Under the pieces are notes generated by a model, which saw only the letters and a list, made by a program, of their open reading frames with translations, did no database searches and was not told the DNA's origin. The position numbers and the translations under genes were made by a program. From Bombus terrestris (Eukaryota; Arthropoda; Insecta; Hymenoptera; Apidae), in contig NC_063277.1 of assembly GCF_910591885.1 (NCBI RefSeq), forward strand, positions 9,548,001-9,612,000: a stretch of DNA of 64,000 nucleotides, read 5' to 3'. This document shows, piece by piece, positions 53,438 through 64,000 of the stretch; position 1 is the stretch's first letter, and each line of letters opens with the position of its first letter.

Positions 53438-53646
53438 GTCAACGTAAATCCCGGTAATGTTGAAGACTTTGGTAGCCGGTTCCTCGCTTGGTGTGTAACG
53501 GTAGAACTCGTGCCTGCCACGGTACCACTTGAGGGAGTAAAGAGGAGCCTCCTCGAGATCGTAATGGCAGCGCAGAATCACCTTCTGACCACGTTGCACT
53601 ACCTCCGGAACTACTTCTAGGCTGACATCCCGCAGGCAGCTCGCAC
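53438..53646 (-). CDS. beat: Beaten-path (Beat-I-like) internal exon: N-terminal half of Ig domain 1
   Basis: This is a 209-bp internal exon of a Beaten-path family gene. Beat proteins are secreted or membrane-attached Ig proteins that regulate motor-axon defasciculation by binding Side-family receptors. The acceptor is a pyrimidine-rich tract ending CACAAAG and the donor is GTAAGT. The exon enters with two bases of a split codon and leaves in phase 0. Its 69 complete codons carry the first Ig cysteine (exon residue 26, in VILRCHYD) and the core tryptophan (residue 40, in YSLKWYRGR). They also carry the family hallmarks EFYRYTP and TKVF, and end in GIYVD. There is one N-glycosylation sequon, NIT. 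Similarity to Drosophila Beat-I is judged from memory of the family pattern, so the paralogue assignment is tentative. The upstream exon with the signal peptide must end in phase 1 and was not found. Family call is firm; subfamily call is moderate. Confidence 0.93.
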
Positions 53647-56600
53647 CTTTGTGGGAAATGAGAACAGGAACGGAGCATTAAGTCTAGTGTGCATCATTAG
53701 TCCGCTTTTACTCCTCGCGCCGGAGGTTGCACAGCACGCGTCAGCGAGAAATTGCAATTCTACCGAATGACAATTCCTCTCGCTTCCTCCGCCTAACCCA
53801 TTCTGTCTTCCTCTATCTCAACCGTACACATCTACATCAACATACTATACATATGTACATACAAACACATTCAGACAGAAGCATACAATTTTTCTTCACG
53901 TTTTTCCTGTCATCCACCCCATCGCTTGAGCTACGCACTCTTACGATCAACGTACACAAGCTTACGAATATATTCGAACACTTGTGAACACATCTTATGT
54001 TATAATTTATAATATATTATATTCGATATTCACTACGTATTTCCTAGAGATCAGAAAAGTGTTTAAATAGTCATTTATCCAATATATTAATGAACCTCAA
54101 TAATTAGAGCAATCACCTTTACTAATTATTATGTACTTAAAGTGGTTACTTTTGCTCTATACTACATTTTTACTAAATATATGAGTACGTTTATAGTAAA
54201 TATCCTGCCATTTCTATATACATTTTCAAACTGGTTTCAAATTTAATTAATATATGTATATGTACATATATAATCACAAGAAATGTTTTGTTAGAATGTT
54301 AACAATATTTCAACAAGTTTTACATAACATGTAAGACATGCATATAAAAATTTTCCATATTAAGTGTCCAACAGTTCCGTGAGTCAATGTACCACTTCCT
54401 TTCTTCCCCTCATCATCTTTTTCACCAGGCTTCTTCTCTTTCTCAAACACACATATATACCTCTTTCCTTTCTGTATTTTTTCGCTGACGTTCCGTTCAC
54501 TCGGATTATCGACGATTCGACCTATTAAAGCCCCGAGGAATTGAACTGTATACGTCATTCATATTAAAACAGAATCGAGCTTTTGCTTGCTTCTTGATGT
54601 CTCTGCAGGATGAGACCTCTTATTACGTGCTAGCTGCCGGCTACACGGAAGTAGGTAGACGTCGCTCGAGCCCTCGCGAATAGGGACGAAACTCTGTGGG
54701 CTGGTTTTACCCCTCAGGAAACGTGAAAAACATCCAACTGATATTTTAGCTGGCCGCATTATGTTTTCCACGGAAATCAAGCCCTGTGTGCTTTCGCCAC
54801 GGAAAAGGGGACACCGACACGACCTACCTCAGGGATTAACTGGTGCATGTTGTTGCCTCGTGCTTATGTTTGCTTTGCGAACGATCGAAGAACGGTTATT
54901 AGATAAAAGGTATATGCAAAAATATATAATGCAAGGAAAAAGTACATTTTATGGACCATCGTTAAAATTGCTAGATGTACACTATCTTGAATCTGTGAAA
55001 AATTATGAATTAGTGATTTTTCAAACAAATTAGTCTGGTAGTTTTATAGAACATTTTGTACAGCTTCTTACTTCCAAAAATCGTTTTATGTTTTTTTTAA
55101 TAGTATAGCAGTGACATGACACATTGAATTTTATACTATACTGACTATATATACCAATTCCATCATAGGCTTAATATAAAGTTTTGAAGATACGTGCCTG
55201 TGTGTCATACTTTACGTAAGTTAGAATTCATACAGCTACAACAACGAAACTTTCTACTGGTAAAATAGTAAAATAGTATAGAATATTTTTATCACGTCAA
55301 TCACACAGAATTGTCTTTTAGCCAACTACCACTCTCAAGTTACATTCACTCAGCAATAATTTATGAGAAACGTTGGTAGGAAATCGAAAAAGCTTCTTTT
55401 TACAAAAAGTTCCAAATGGAAAACTCGATGCTCTTCTCTGTTGATCACGTGACTAGAATGAAACACTATAAAAGTTGAAATTTCTTTCTCGACGTAGAAT
55501 AAAAGTTTTCTAACGTAACTAAAATAAACTTTAGTCCACTCTCCTACTGTTTTTATTACAAGCTCCCAACACCGAATTCGACACGAAGAATACATTTTCA
55601 TGAGTTTTTAAATTGTCTATATTTGTTACCCATGTCGTTATTAATTTTCCGGTAGTTTAGATTTGATATTTTTTATGATTTTATAGAACGGAATGTTAAC
55701 GCTTGTAGAAACAATTTGTACCGCTATCCTAGTATACGACTGTTGTAAAAGTTAACGCGAAAATATAAGTTTTATCGTCTACGAGCTATCAAGTGTAATT
55801 CGAAAATGTTTTGTAAAATGCATTCCCAGTACTCATGGTGGCCTCAATATGTGATATATAATGTAAACTGCGCACTGCTGCAATCGCGCCGCAAAATATT
55901 TCATCGATTTTGTGTCATTCGATTACACGTCAACAAATAAATACTAACGCGCCTGGTGTTATAGAGACTTCGACAACTTTAAAGGTATGAAAAGTGTATT
56001 TCGTGTATAATCAAACTAAAAAGTGGAATTATGAACCAGAGAATCAGCTTTTTATGGCAGATTCGTTTTAATTTTTCCACCATCGAAATTCTCTTACGCG
56101 AGATCACGTATTGTTACGAATAAAATGACGTGGCAGTTAAATTGACAGATTAAATTTCGATGTTATTCATACAGCATTATCAAATATTTCACCTTATATT
56201 TCTTCTTTTCTTTCTTTTATAATATTTAATTTGTTGAGAGTGATCAACGAACAGTAAGTAGGTACACAGCTATAATATTCTACGTTTTTGAAGAAATATT
56301 TTTCATCAGATTCGACTCTGTGTCTTCTCATATCACACATACTAATGAGAGAGTATGTAATTAACATTTACTTCGTGTATGCACATTTTCAGAACAGAAA
56401 AATAATGTAGAAAATTAAACGTTTCAGTTACTTTATATTATTTGTTAATTACATTGTGATTGTATATTAATCGAGATAGAAATAATTCTGTGTTATAGAA
56501 TATTTAAGATTAAAAGGATTAAGACTTATGTAATAATGAAAAGCTAGATGTGTGTATGATAATAATATGAGAACCATAGATTGCCATTTCGTTCCAGGTA

Positions 56601-59600
56601 ATTCTGATTAGAATTATTATGTAATTATAAGCAAAGAAAAATATAAAAGTCAAGGGAACGTGGTTTTCCTTTATACTCTACGCTCTTATAAGCACCAATT
56701 ACAATTTTTCTGAAAAAATCTTTTAGAAGAGGAAATATACATCCTACGAGAGCAGAATAAGGGACGCCACACAATTAGAAATTCATAATTACTATTACAG
56801 AGGTAGCATATCGCTTGGAAGTTTCTACATATTTCATGTACAAGCATATATGAAATGCAATTTCTGATAAATTAAAATTTTATTCCAAATGATAATCAAT
56901 TTCCTAGATTTTCGAGATTTCTTTTGTCGAGATTTCATCGATACTAATGCTTATCATTTAACATTTTATTAGATTCAGAAATTTCCATTAAGTTTTATTG
57001 AGAAAAAAAATGTACAGACTCTGAAACGTGTTTCGTAGGGACAGTAGAAACAGATATGAAGTAACATCTTTTAGAAATTGTCCAACGATTAACGTTCACG
57101 CAGTTTCATCGACGTTAGTGCCTAGCGACATTTGCCGCAGCTAGTATAGGGAAAATAAATGAAAATTCTTTGCGCACAAAAGCCAAAAGCTGCGAAGTTG
57201 GAGGAGCATTTTCTCCTTTCATTTCAAACTGAAAGGAATTCTAGGAAATGTAGACAGGTACCTACATGGCGTATGTTGAAAGTTTCTGGAGACTGCTTTT
57301 GAGGATTGCGATGTTCTCAATCTTCGTTTGCTTTCTCCTGGTTTCTTTTTTCCTTTTTTTTTCTTTTTTTTTGCTGGCTTATTCGATGCATAAAAAGATA
57401 GCTCGGAAACCGAATCTATTTGCAGACCACAATGTGAGATATCGATAGGTATGCATATATATGTACATAGTACGATTCTTGCAAATTTCGGTAAAATAAG
57501 TTTGTAATTTCTATAAGAATATTGTATCAGTTGAACTTATACAAATTAATTTTTTTGGAATGTAAATAAAATTCTGTGTTTTTAGCTTTAAAATTTACTA
57601 CAAATTATGTTAAATTCAGATATATTATCATTCTTAGCGTTCCTAATTTTAGTGATTTGAGTATTCTTAATTTTTATCATTTACTATTCTGGTTTTAATA
57701 AAACATGATAACTAACAGTACGTACAATGACATTCGATAAAATGCAATGAGTACAATAGTTCTTGAAGTTGTTGAAAAAATTTGGTCGATCTTTAGTCAC
57801 ATGTCGTACAAGTAAAAGTATCAGATTCTTCAAAGGAGATTTAGACTGTTTAGTCAGACAATTACTGTGATGTGATTTGTAGGAGTGTCTTTGAAAGCCT
57901 ATATCACATAAGAGTGTCAGAAATATCTGATACTTTCACACATGTAACTATTAGATATAAGAGTATAGTAAATCTTCTTAACAATTTCAATAATTTATTG
58001 AGCTAAAACGGAGAGAAAAGACGATTTGTTCACATATGGAATACAAAATTAAAAACACAGAGTCTTTCATATATAACAAAATTAATTGTGTAATACAATA
58101 AATATATTCACATTTTTCTCAATCAGTTTTGCAATAGTAGTGTATCGTAAACGAACAAACTATTAGAGACTATTTTTCTTTTCTGAATTCGAGAATAGTT
58201 AAACAAATTCAGTCGTAGGATTCACATTCGTTAATAGTAGTTGCCGAAAACACGGTTACCTCTCTCTTTGTCGAAGTTCCAGTGTTTCTCTAACGGACAA
58301 AGACTTCTATTTACCATTTCATTCTGATATTTCCAGCGAACAGTGCACCTGCGAACGCGCACTCAGCAAACTAAGCTTCAATTCCTGACCGCGAAAGACC
58401 GCTATCAGAATTGTAGAATCCAGTTAGCTTTGCCTCTGCGTGTTCTTTTTCACTTCTCTACTGCATTGTAAACAATTTTTATTCGCTGAGTTAATATTGT
58501 TTAACATAACTAACATAAAATCGCTCGCTTACTGAAAGGATTTATCTTTCAACGAATTATATACGAACATTAATATTAAATACTGTCAATAGCGAAAAAG
58601 GAAGAATAAGATCTTTTTAAGTAGAGATTTCTTTTTAAAAATACCCCAATTCTATATTAATTTGTAAGTAATAACTTTATGGACCTTCTACATATATCTC
58701 TTGATTGTCTTAAAAAAAATAAAATCTTGCCTGAAAAATTATAATGAAGAATTATATTTTATACAACGATACTACAATTTACAGGCTATTCTACATAATT
58801 TATTAATCCTTATTGTGTGACAGCTCTTTATAAATAGTTAGAAGGTCTATCGAATTCAAATTACTTTGAAAGTAAATCCCAATATAAATGCACCTATTAT
58901 ATTATACCTTAGCCACCGATACGAACTTATAACCCATACTTTTCGCACATGATATCAATTGCTTTAATTGTCCTTATTTTAAATATCAATCAACTACATA
59001 TCTATTTCGCCTTTATAGTCCACAATCGTTTCATAGAATGAGAATGCGCAATTATTTTCTACTAGATAAATATTTGTCATACGTTTTCATTCTATTTCAC
59101 ATTTAAAAATCCGGATTGGACGCCAATAACGAGGCTGTATTCTTCCATTTGGTCGGATAGGTTTATGGAAGCTGACTGCTTTTAACTGAGATAATTAAAA
59201 TCACGCAATTTCCAGTCTTATCTAAATTTTCAGCGTGCAGAATGGCTATTCGACGTTTCATGCGCGATAAATTTTACGTCGACCAGGCCAACAGTTCATT
59301 TCTGACATTTTCATCCAATCCGAAAGCCCTGCCATGGAACAAATCGATCAATTACAGCTTTTATTCTTTTCTTTTTTTATCACAGGTTGTTCACGCTGGC
59401 GTGGTCGACCATCGGTTTACAACGACCATACAACCGCGAACATGGTTTACGCAAATTAAACGGCACACCAAGCTCCAAACTATAATCAGAATTGCAAAAT
59501 TCCTTCCGGGGAAACAGCCAGAGAAGAATATTGCCTGGTTTTCTTCCTCCACGATATATTTTACAAGTCTGCATGCACCTGATGTCGTAAATAAACGCGC

Positions 59601-62600
59601 GTATACACCACGCCACAAGCCACGTTTTATTAGGTTGTAACACGTTGAAAACGTTCGTTTCTTTATGTCGAACCTGGAAACATCTCGTCTCTTTCGAATA
59701 AAACAATGTCGATTATGGAAATATTCGTGTGGCGTGGTGTTTCTGTCGAAAAGTTAAAAGACTTTGAATTTCGATTCAACTGTCATTTTGTCCATATTCG
59801 GATTAAAGAAGTTCTATGGTGCTATTCAAAGTGATAGAATTAATTGAATTTTGTGGGATAAAATTGTATGTTTACGGATATTCAGCTTTTACCTGTGATA
59901 TTAATAGCAATCAAGGGTGATATTACTAGAATTAATCCTATATATACGTATGATATTAATATCAAAATGTTAATATAAATAATGAATAATAAAGTGGTTT
60001 AATAGAACCGAGCTCTCAAATAGGCGATGTGTCGATATTGTTTAGTTATAGTGATTATTACACTGTGTATATTTATGCGTTTATGGCAAATATCAATGTA
60101 ATGGAATACAAAAATGTGCACAAATGCAAAATTATATAAAATGTGGAAAGTAAATTATTACGATACATTGCATTATTGCATTTAGAGAATAAAACATTCT
60201 TTCACCAAAGTTAAAATTCCTTATCTGCATCTGTAAATTTTAAATCACTCTATTAGGAAGGACATTAATCTCTCACAACTTTCTTAAACTTAAAATGTCT
60301 TCAAGTTAGAATTTGCTAATTAAAATTTACATTTGATTAATTTTTTTGCTATCTTTTAACACGTATTTATAACATTATAGAGAGGTATCATAAAATTGTA
60401 TAAACAATTATTAGTTATCAACTTACCTAACTAACATCGTTTCCGGACGCTAAAATATTTACACGAATAGCTAGTCTATTTATACTTTTTACTACTTATT
60501 CTTTTAGAAATACAAAATCATACAGAAGGCAAGCAAAACTAACAGAAACTTACTAACAATCCGTCCATAAATTATAGATTTTACTTCTCGGCAAAAAGAT
60601 GAAAAGATAATCTTCTTTCTGCCGGCCATTTTCCATCGCAGGGATGTATCAAGCGTATTAGTACGCTTCAACCAAAGCACAAAACAAGCGCAACGCTGAG
60701 CACGATGAACGTCGGTTTTCCTAGCTGCAATTTCGCAAAAAAAAATCTTCTCTATCTGCCGGTCCACAGATAGAAACCGGAAGTACGAGTGGAAGATTCG
60801 ATCGTACCCAGAGGAATTCGATACTATACGAGCGGCTTATTGTCGTTCCACAGGACTGAACTTTCGACTTTGAGACTGGCGCGACGCTAGTCGCAGTGAA
60901 TCAAGCGGAAGTAACAAACAGATTTAGCATCGTGGCCCCATATTGGCTAGCACATGTTGAAAAAGCACGGTTTTTCGTGTATGTCACAAACACTGGCGCA
61001 CAAGGGACAAGTTAACGAATTCCTTGAGTTATTACGGGAAGTTTGGCGGTTCGATCGAAACGGGCCAACAATGGCCGTGCCGCGACGCCATCACGATTTT
61101 TCACGTGTACACGTTTCCGCGCTGAAGAACTCGCCGACTCCACCCGACGATTCCATAATCGCCAACAAAACAGACGACAGTTTTTTATACGGCAAGATGT
61201 ATCATATTGTTTCGAAAGAAAACTTCTGTACACGTAGTAGAGTTTTAGCACCCTGCGCAAGTGTCAGATTGGATGGGGAAAGTTTGAACCTTCGGTTGTG
61301 TTGCGTTGATCGCGTTACGAATAGAAGCGTAATACGTAAGAAGAAACGAGCTAGCTATTTGTTAAATCGGCTAACTTCACAGAACAGAAAGTAAAAGAAA
61401 TTGATGAAATTATATTACGAGCACTATGTTTAACTGCTTTGGCCTATGAATGGCGTTTTATATAATTATTAGCTTATTTTATACGTAATGTATGAACTGT
61501 AAAGGATTGTGTATTTATGAAAGAATATACCAAATGTTTCGAAATATACAAAAATATATGTATAAAATATCTAAAGTGATGCACCTAATGTGTATACTAC
61601 AAATGTTTGTATTCACATTTTCCTGACTAAAACTAAAACTGAGACTCAAGCTAAACTGTGGTGTATTATGCGCACATTGTTATATATAATAGTGTATATT
61701 TGTACTTTTAAATATCCCTTAATATCTTAAATAATCGCAGTCTGCTGTTATAATACTTAATATGTAAAATGAGCTTTTATTTCAAATTGCATTCCTTTAA
61801 TTGTGTCAATAAAAATATAAAATTGCATAACTACGCACGGTTTTTGTAAAAATATCGCTTCTGAAGCTCAGTTTCAATAAAAAAAAAAAGACTGGTAGTA
61901 TTTACAATCGCTCTTAACCGATAATGCAAGATGATAATGGATAAAGGGGTTCTAAGACAAGGGGTTCCTTAGCGGCTGACAGTTCTCATCGAGAGGATTC
62001 GATGTAGAATTTACATTTGTATTTAGAGAACTCGATATTATAAGAAAATCTCTTCGTACCACATTGAATGCAAACAGATTGGATCGGTTTGGATTTTTCC
62101 TGTGACAGGGATTAAATTTCTCGAAGTATCGTGTAGAGCTGTTCCTTTGCGCTTGTGCATACCAAATCGAATAGATACTGAAACGATAGTCGTATATGTT
62201 CGTTATAAATGCTAAAAGATATATAAATTTCTTGTATATTTAAAACTTGATTTAATATATAGTACATATCAGACAATTGATAATTAAGTAATATACACAT
62301 TTATGTGCATTAATGTATATGCATAATTTAAATGGAGAACAGGTATTGTCTATTAATTATTTGCTTAAATATTCTAATCATAATGTGCAATATTATATCG
62401 TGAAATCTATATTTGAATGATAATAAAAAATACTAAAAAGTTTACTACTTTACAATAAACATTTAAGTCATTTACGGCCATACCTAAATATACGAGACAG
62501 AATAATGAAACAACGATCAACATTTTAGAAGATCTACCAGTGCCGGGAATTTATTTTATATTTTCTTCAGAAGAATGCCATGATCTTTAAAACGGACTGC

Positions 62601-64000
62601 AGTGACAGTGAGATTAAAGCGCAGTACGATCTTCTGAACCTGATAGGATTACAGAGATGAACAAAAAGCATCAGTACGATGGAACTTCTGAAACAGAACC
62701 GTGTAGATGGTAGGACGAAAAAAATCATATACGCGTAAGATAGCCATTTCATTTATTAATTTTAGAAAATAAATAATTCATCTGAAAGATGAAACAATTT
62801 CCTATATTCTATTTTACTGAATTCAATTTAATTCTAGTTCATTACTTCATTGAAAATTTTATACCTTATTTATTCATTCTTTAGATTCAACTACGTTAAA
62901 ACTACATTATTTACGTCTAAAACCAAAAAATAGCGTACATAATACGTTCCTAAAGTAGTTTTAATGTTATTAGCGGTAAAACAGTTTTACATTGCGTTTC
63001 TTTCTAACGAGAAAACATGCAATACTATCTTCTAATTACCCGCAACTGAAAAGCTTCCCTACGGTTTAAACTTATACCATTTTAAAAGCATAGAAAAAAG
63101 TATAAAGAAAAGTTTCTTTTTAAGATATATATCGCTCTAGTTTCCGTTTCTTTTTAACTACTATGTTGCCGAAGACTTAAGAAAAAAATATGCCAAATGG
63201 GAACTTCAAACAGAGAATCAGAATGCAAAAAAAGATTACAAAGTTCAAATTTCTTCCTTATTTTCTCGTTTCATTAAAGAAATGTTATGTTTAAATGATT
63301 TCAACGTTTTAAAAGCTCCTGAAAACACATTTAAACGTTTCTTTTATTATAACAGAGATATTTAATACGAAAGGAACAGCGTTTCCACGATACCGTTTTG
63401 ATATATAGACGAAGTTGAAAAGTAAATTTACATTGAGATTTTATCTACAAGTGAACAGGGCTCTCTTATTGATATCGACGTTGAAAATAGACTGAAAAAG
63501 TGCATTAAAATAAAAAATAGAAAAACGAGTGTGAAAGGGAGCGGTTAAAAATAGGAAAAAAATACGAGATAAAACGAACTGGAAACAGGTGTGTATATGA
63601 GAGTAACACATGGATAGGCAAATGAAAATGTAGTGACGGTCGACTGGTCGTTCGGACATCTAAAATTCCGGAAAATAGCGTAATTGCACGAAAACCGAAA
63701 AACTCATTACTTCGCCAATGACTCGATATAAAATGTACAGTGAGAGAAAAGCGGCACGGACAATAATTCTGGCGGTCTAAATACGTTAAAACGATTTATT
63801 TTTTGCCTTACAGAACACAGAAGGACTATCTAATTCAGTTTAATATTCGATACATACGATTCATATGAAATCTCTTTTTCGTTACGAGGCAAATTAAATT
63901 TATTTATATTTATTTGAATTAATTCCGAATAAATCACTCCACTGAATCATTCAGTTACAGCCTTTCAAAAATTGATAGAGAACATAAACATAATATACCG
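53647..64000 (-). other. 5' side of the beat-like gene: upstream intron, no recognised exon
   Basis: Upstream of the first recognised exon the minus strand should carry the signal-peptide exon ending in phase 1. I checked GTAAG-like donors on the minus strand (for example at about 60420 and 63805). None was preceded by an ATG plus a hydrophobic leader in the right phase. The first exon therefore probably lies beyond the window, or is too short to see by eye. The stretch holds a diverged TIR element (53962-54382), modest G+C-rich patches at about 54430-54850, 59240-59640 and 60840-61330 with chance-like ORFs, and pyrimidine-rich runs near 57340-57375. The remainder is AT-rich with nothing I can assign. 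Confidence 0.5.
53962..54382. mobile_element. Diverged TIR element, copy C (about 420 bp)
   Basis: The left part contains ATATTCGAACACTTGTGAAC. The right part contains AAATATCCTGCCATTTCTAT, TTCAAACTGGTTTCAAATTT, and finally ATTAAGTGTCCAACAGTTC, which is the inverted form of the left end. The block order matches copies A, B, D and E. It is non-coding, and the ends are not sharply defined. Confidence 0.5.

Noticed and set aside
59242..59640. 132-codon plus-strand open frame
   Set aside because: No domain similarity, and open frames on the opposite strand over the same bases argue for composition rather than coding.
60504..60767. Minus-strand frame ending in a hydrophobic stretch, considered as the missing beat signal-peptide exon
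   Set aside because: The hydrophobic segment is at the C-terminal end just before a stop, and no donor in the needed phase follows before that stop.
60954..61394. 146-codon plus-strand open frame
   Set aside because: Composition-driven frame in a G+C-rich patch; amino acid sequence resembles no family I know.
62567..62752. Minus-strand MKWLSYAYMIFFVL frame, considered as a signal peptide exon
   Set aside because: It has a plausible leader, but there is no consensus donor in phase 1 after it.

Overview
The window looks like nuclear DNA of a holometabolous insect, most likely a hymenopteran such as a bee. The background is very AT-rich, with scattered islands a few hundred bases long that are richer in G+C and CpG. 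It carries one recognisable spliced gene with very long introns, mariner and Tc1/mariner-type TIR elements, and abundant microsatellites. The taxonomic call is an inference from composition and gene content. There are no operons, CRISPR arrays or other prokaryotic features.

The only protein-coding gene I can support is on the minus strand. Three consecutive internal exons (53646-53438, 45927-45792, 28466-28333) join in phase through consensus splice sites. They encode about 160 residues of a Beaten-path family cell-surface or secreted immunoglobulin-domain protein, closest by memory to the Beat-I group of Drosophila axon-guidance proteins. The first two exons give one complete Ig domain and the third gives the start of a second. 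The signal-peptide exon is not recognised in the 10 kb upstream, and the rest of the second Ig domain plus the C terminus is not recognised in the 28 kb downstream. The window is therefore almost entirely intron (7.5 kb, 17.3 kb and at least 28 kb) plus 5' sequence.

Mobile DNA: an internally deleted, inactivated mariner (13054-13944) sits inside an older, short Tc1/mariner-like TIR element (13013-14071). At least five other stretches (3.55-3.71, 4.69-5.36, 25.45-26.08, 26.69-26.86 and 53.96-54.38 kb) look like diverged arms of one related non-autonomous TIR family. One of them contains a 173-bp tandem duplication. A 202-bp element with AGGGTGTCCC ends lies at 29611-29812.

RNA-like: a tRNA-like sequence with A-box and B-box motifs on the minus strand (24219-24150) is followed by a T6 run and lies inside an inverted repeat.

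The rest is AT-rich noncoding sequence with G+C-rich islands in which I find no convincing exon. Some of these may be regulatory, for example the TAAT-rich island at 0.9-1.23 kb. I found no convincing undescribed multi-gene system. The most unusual items are the palindromic tRNA-like locus and the nested or diverged TIR family.
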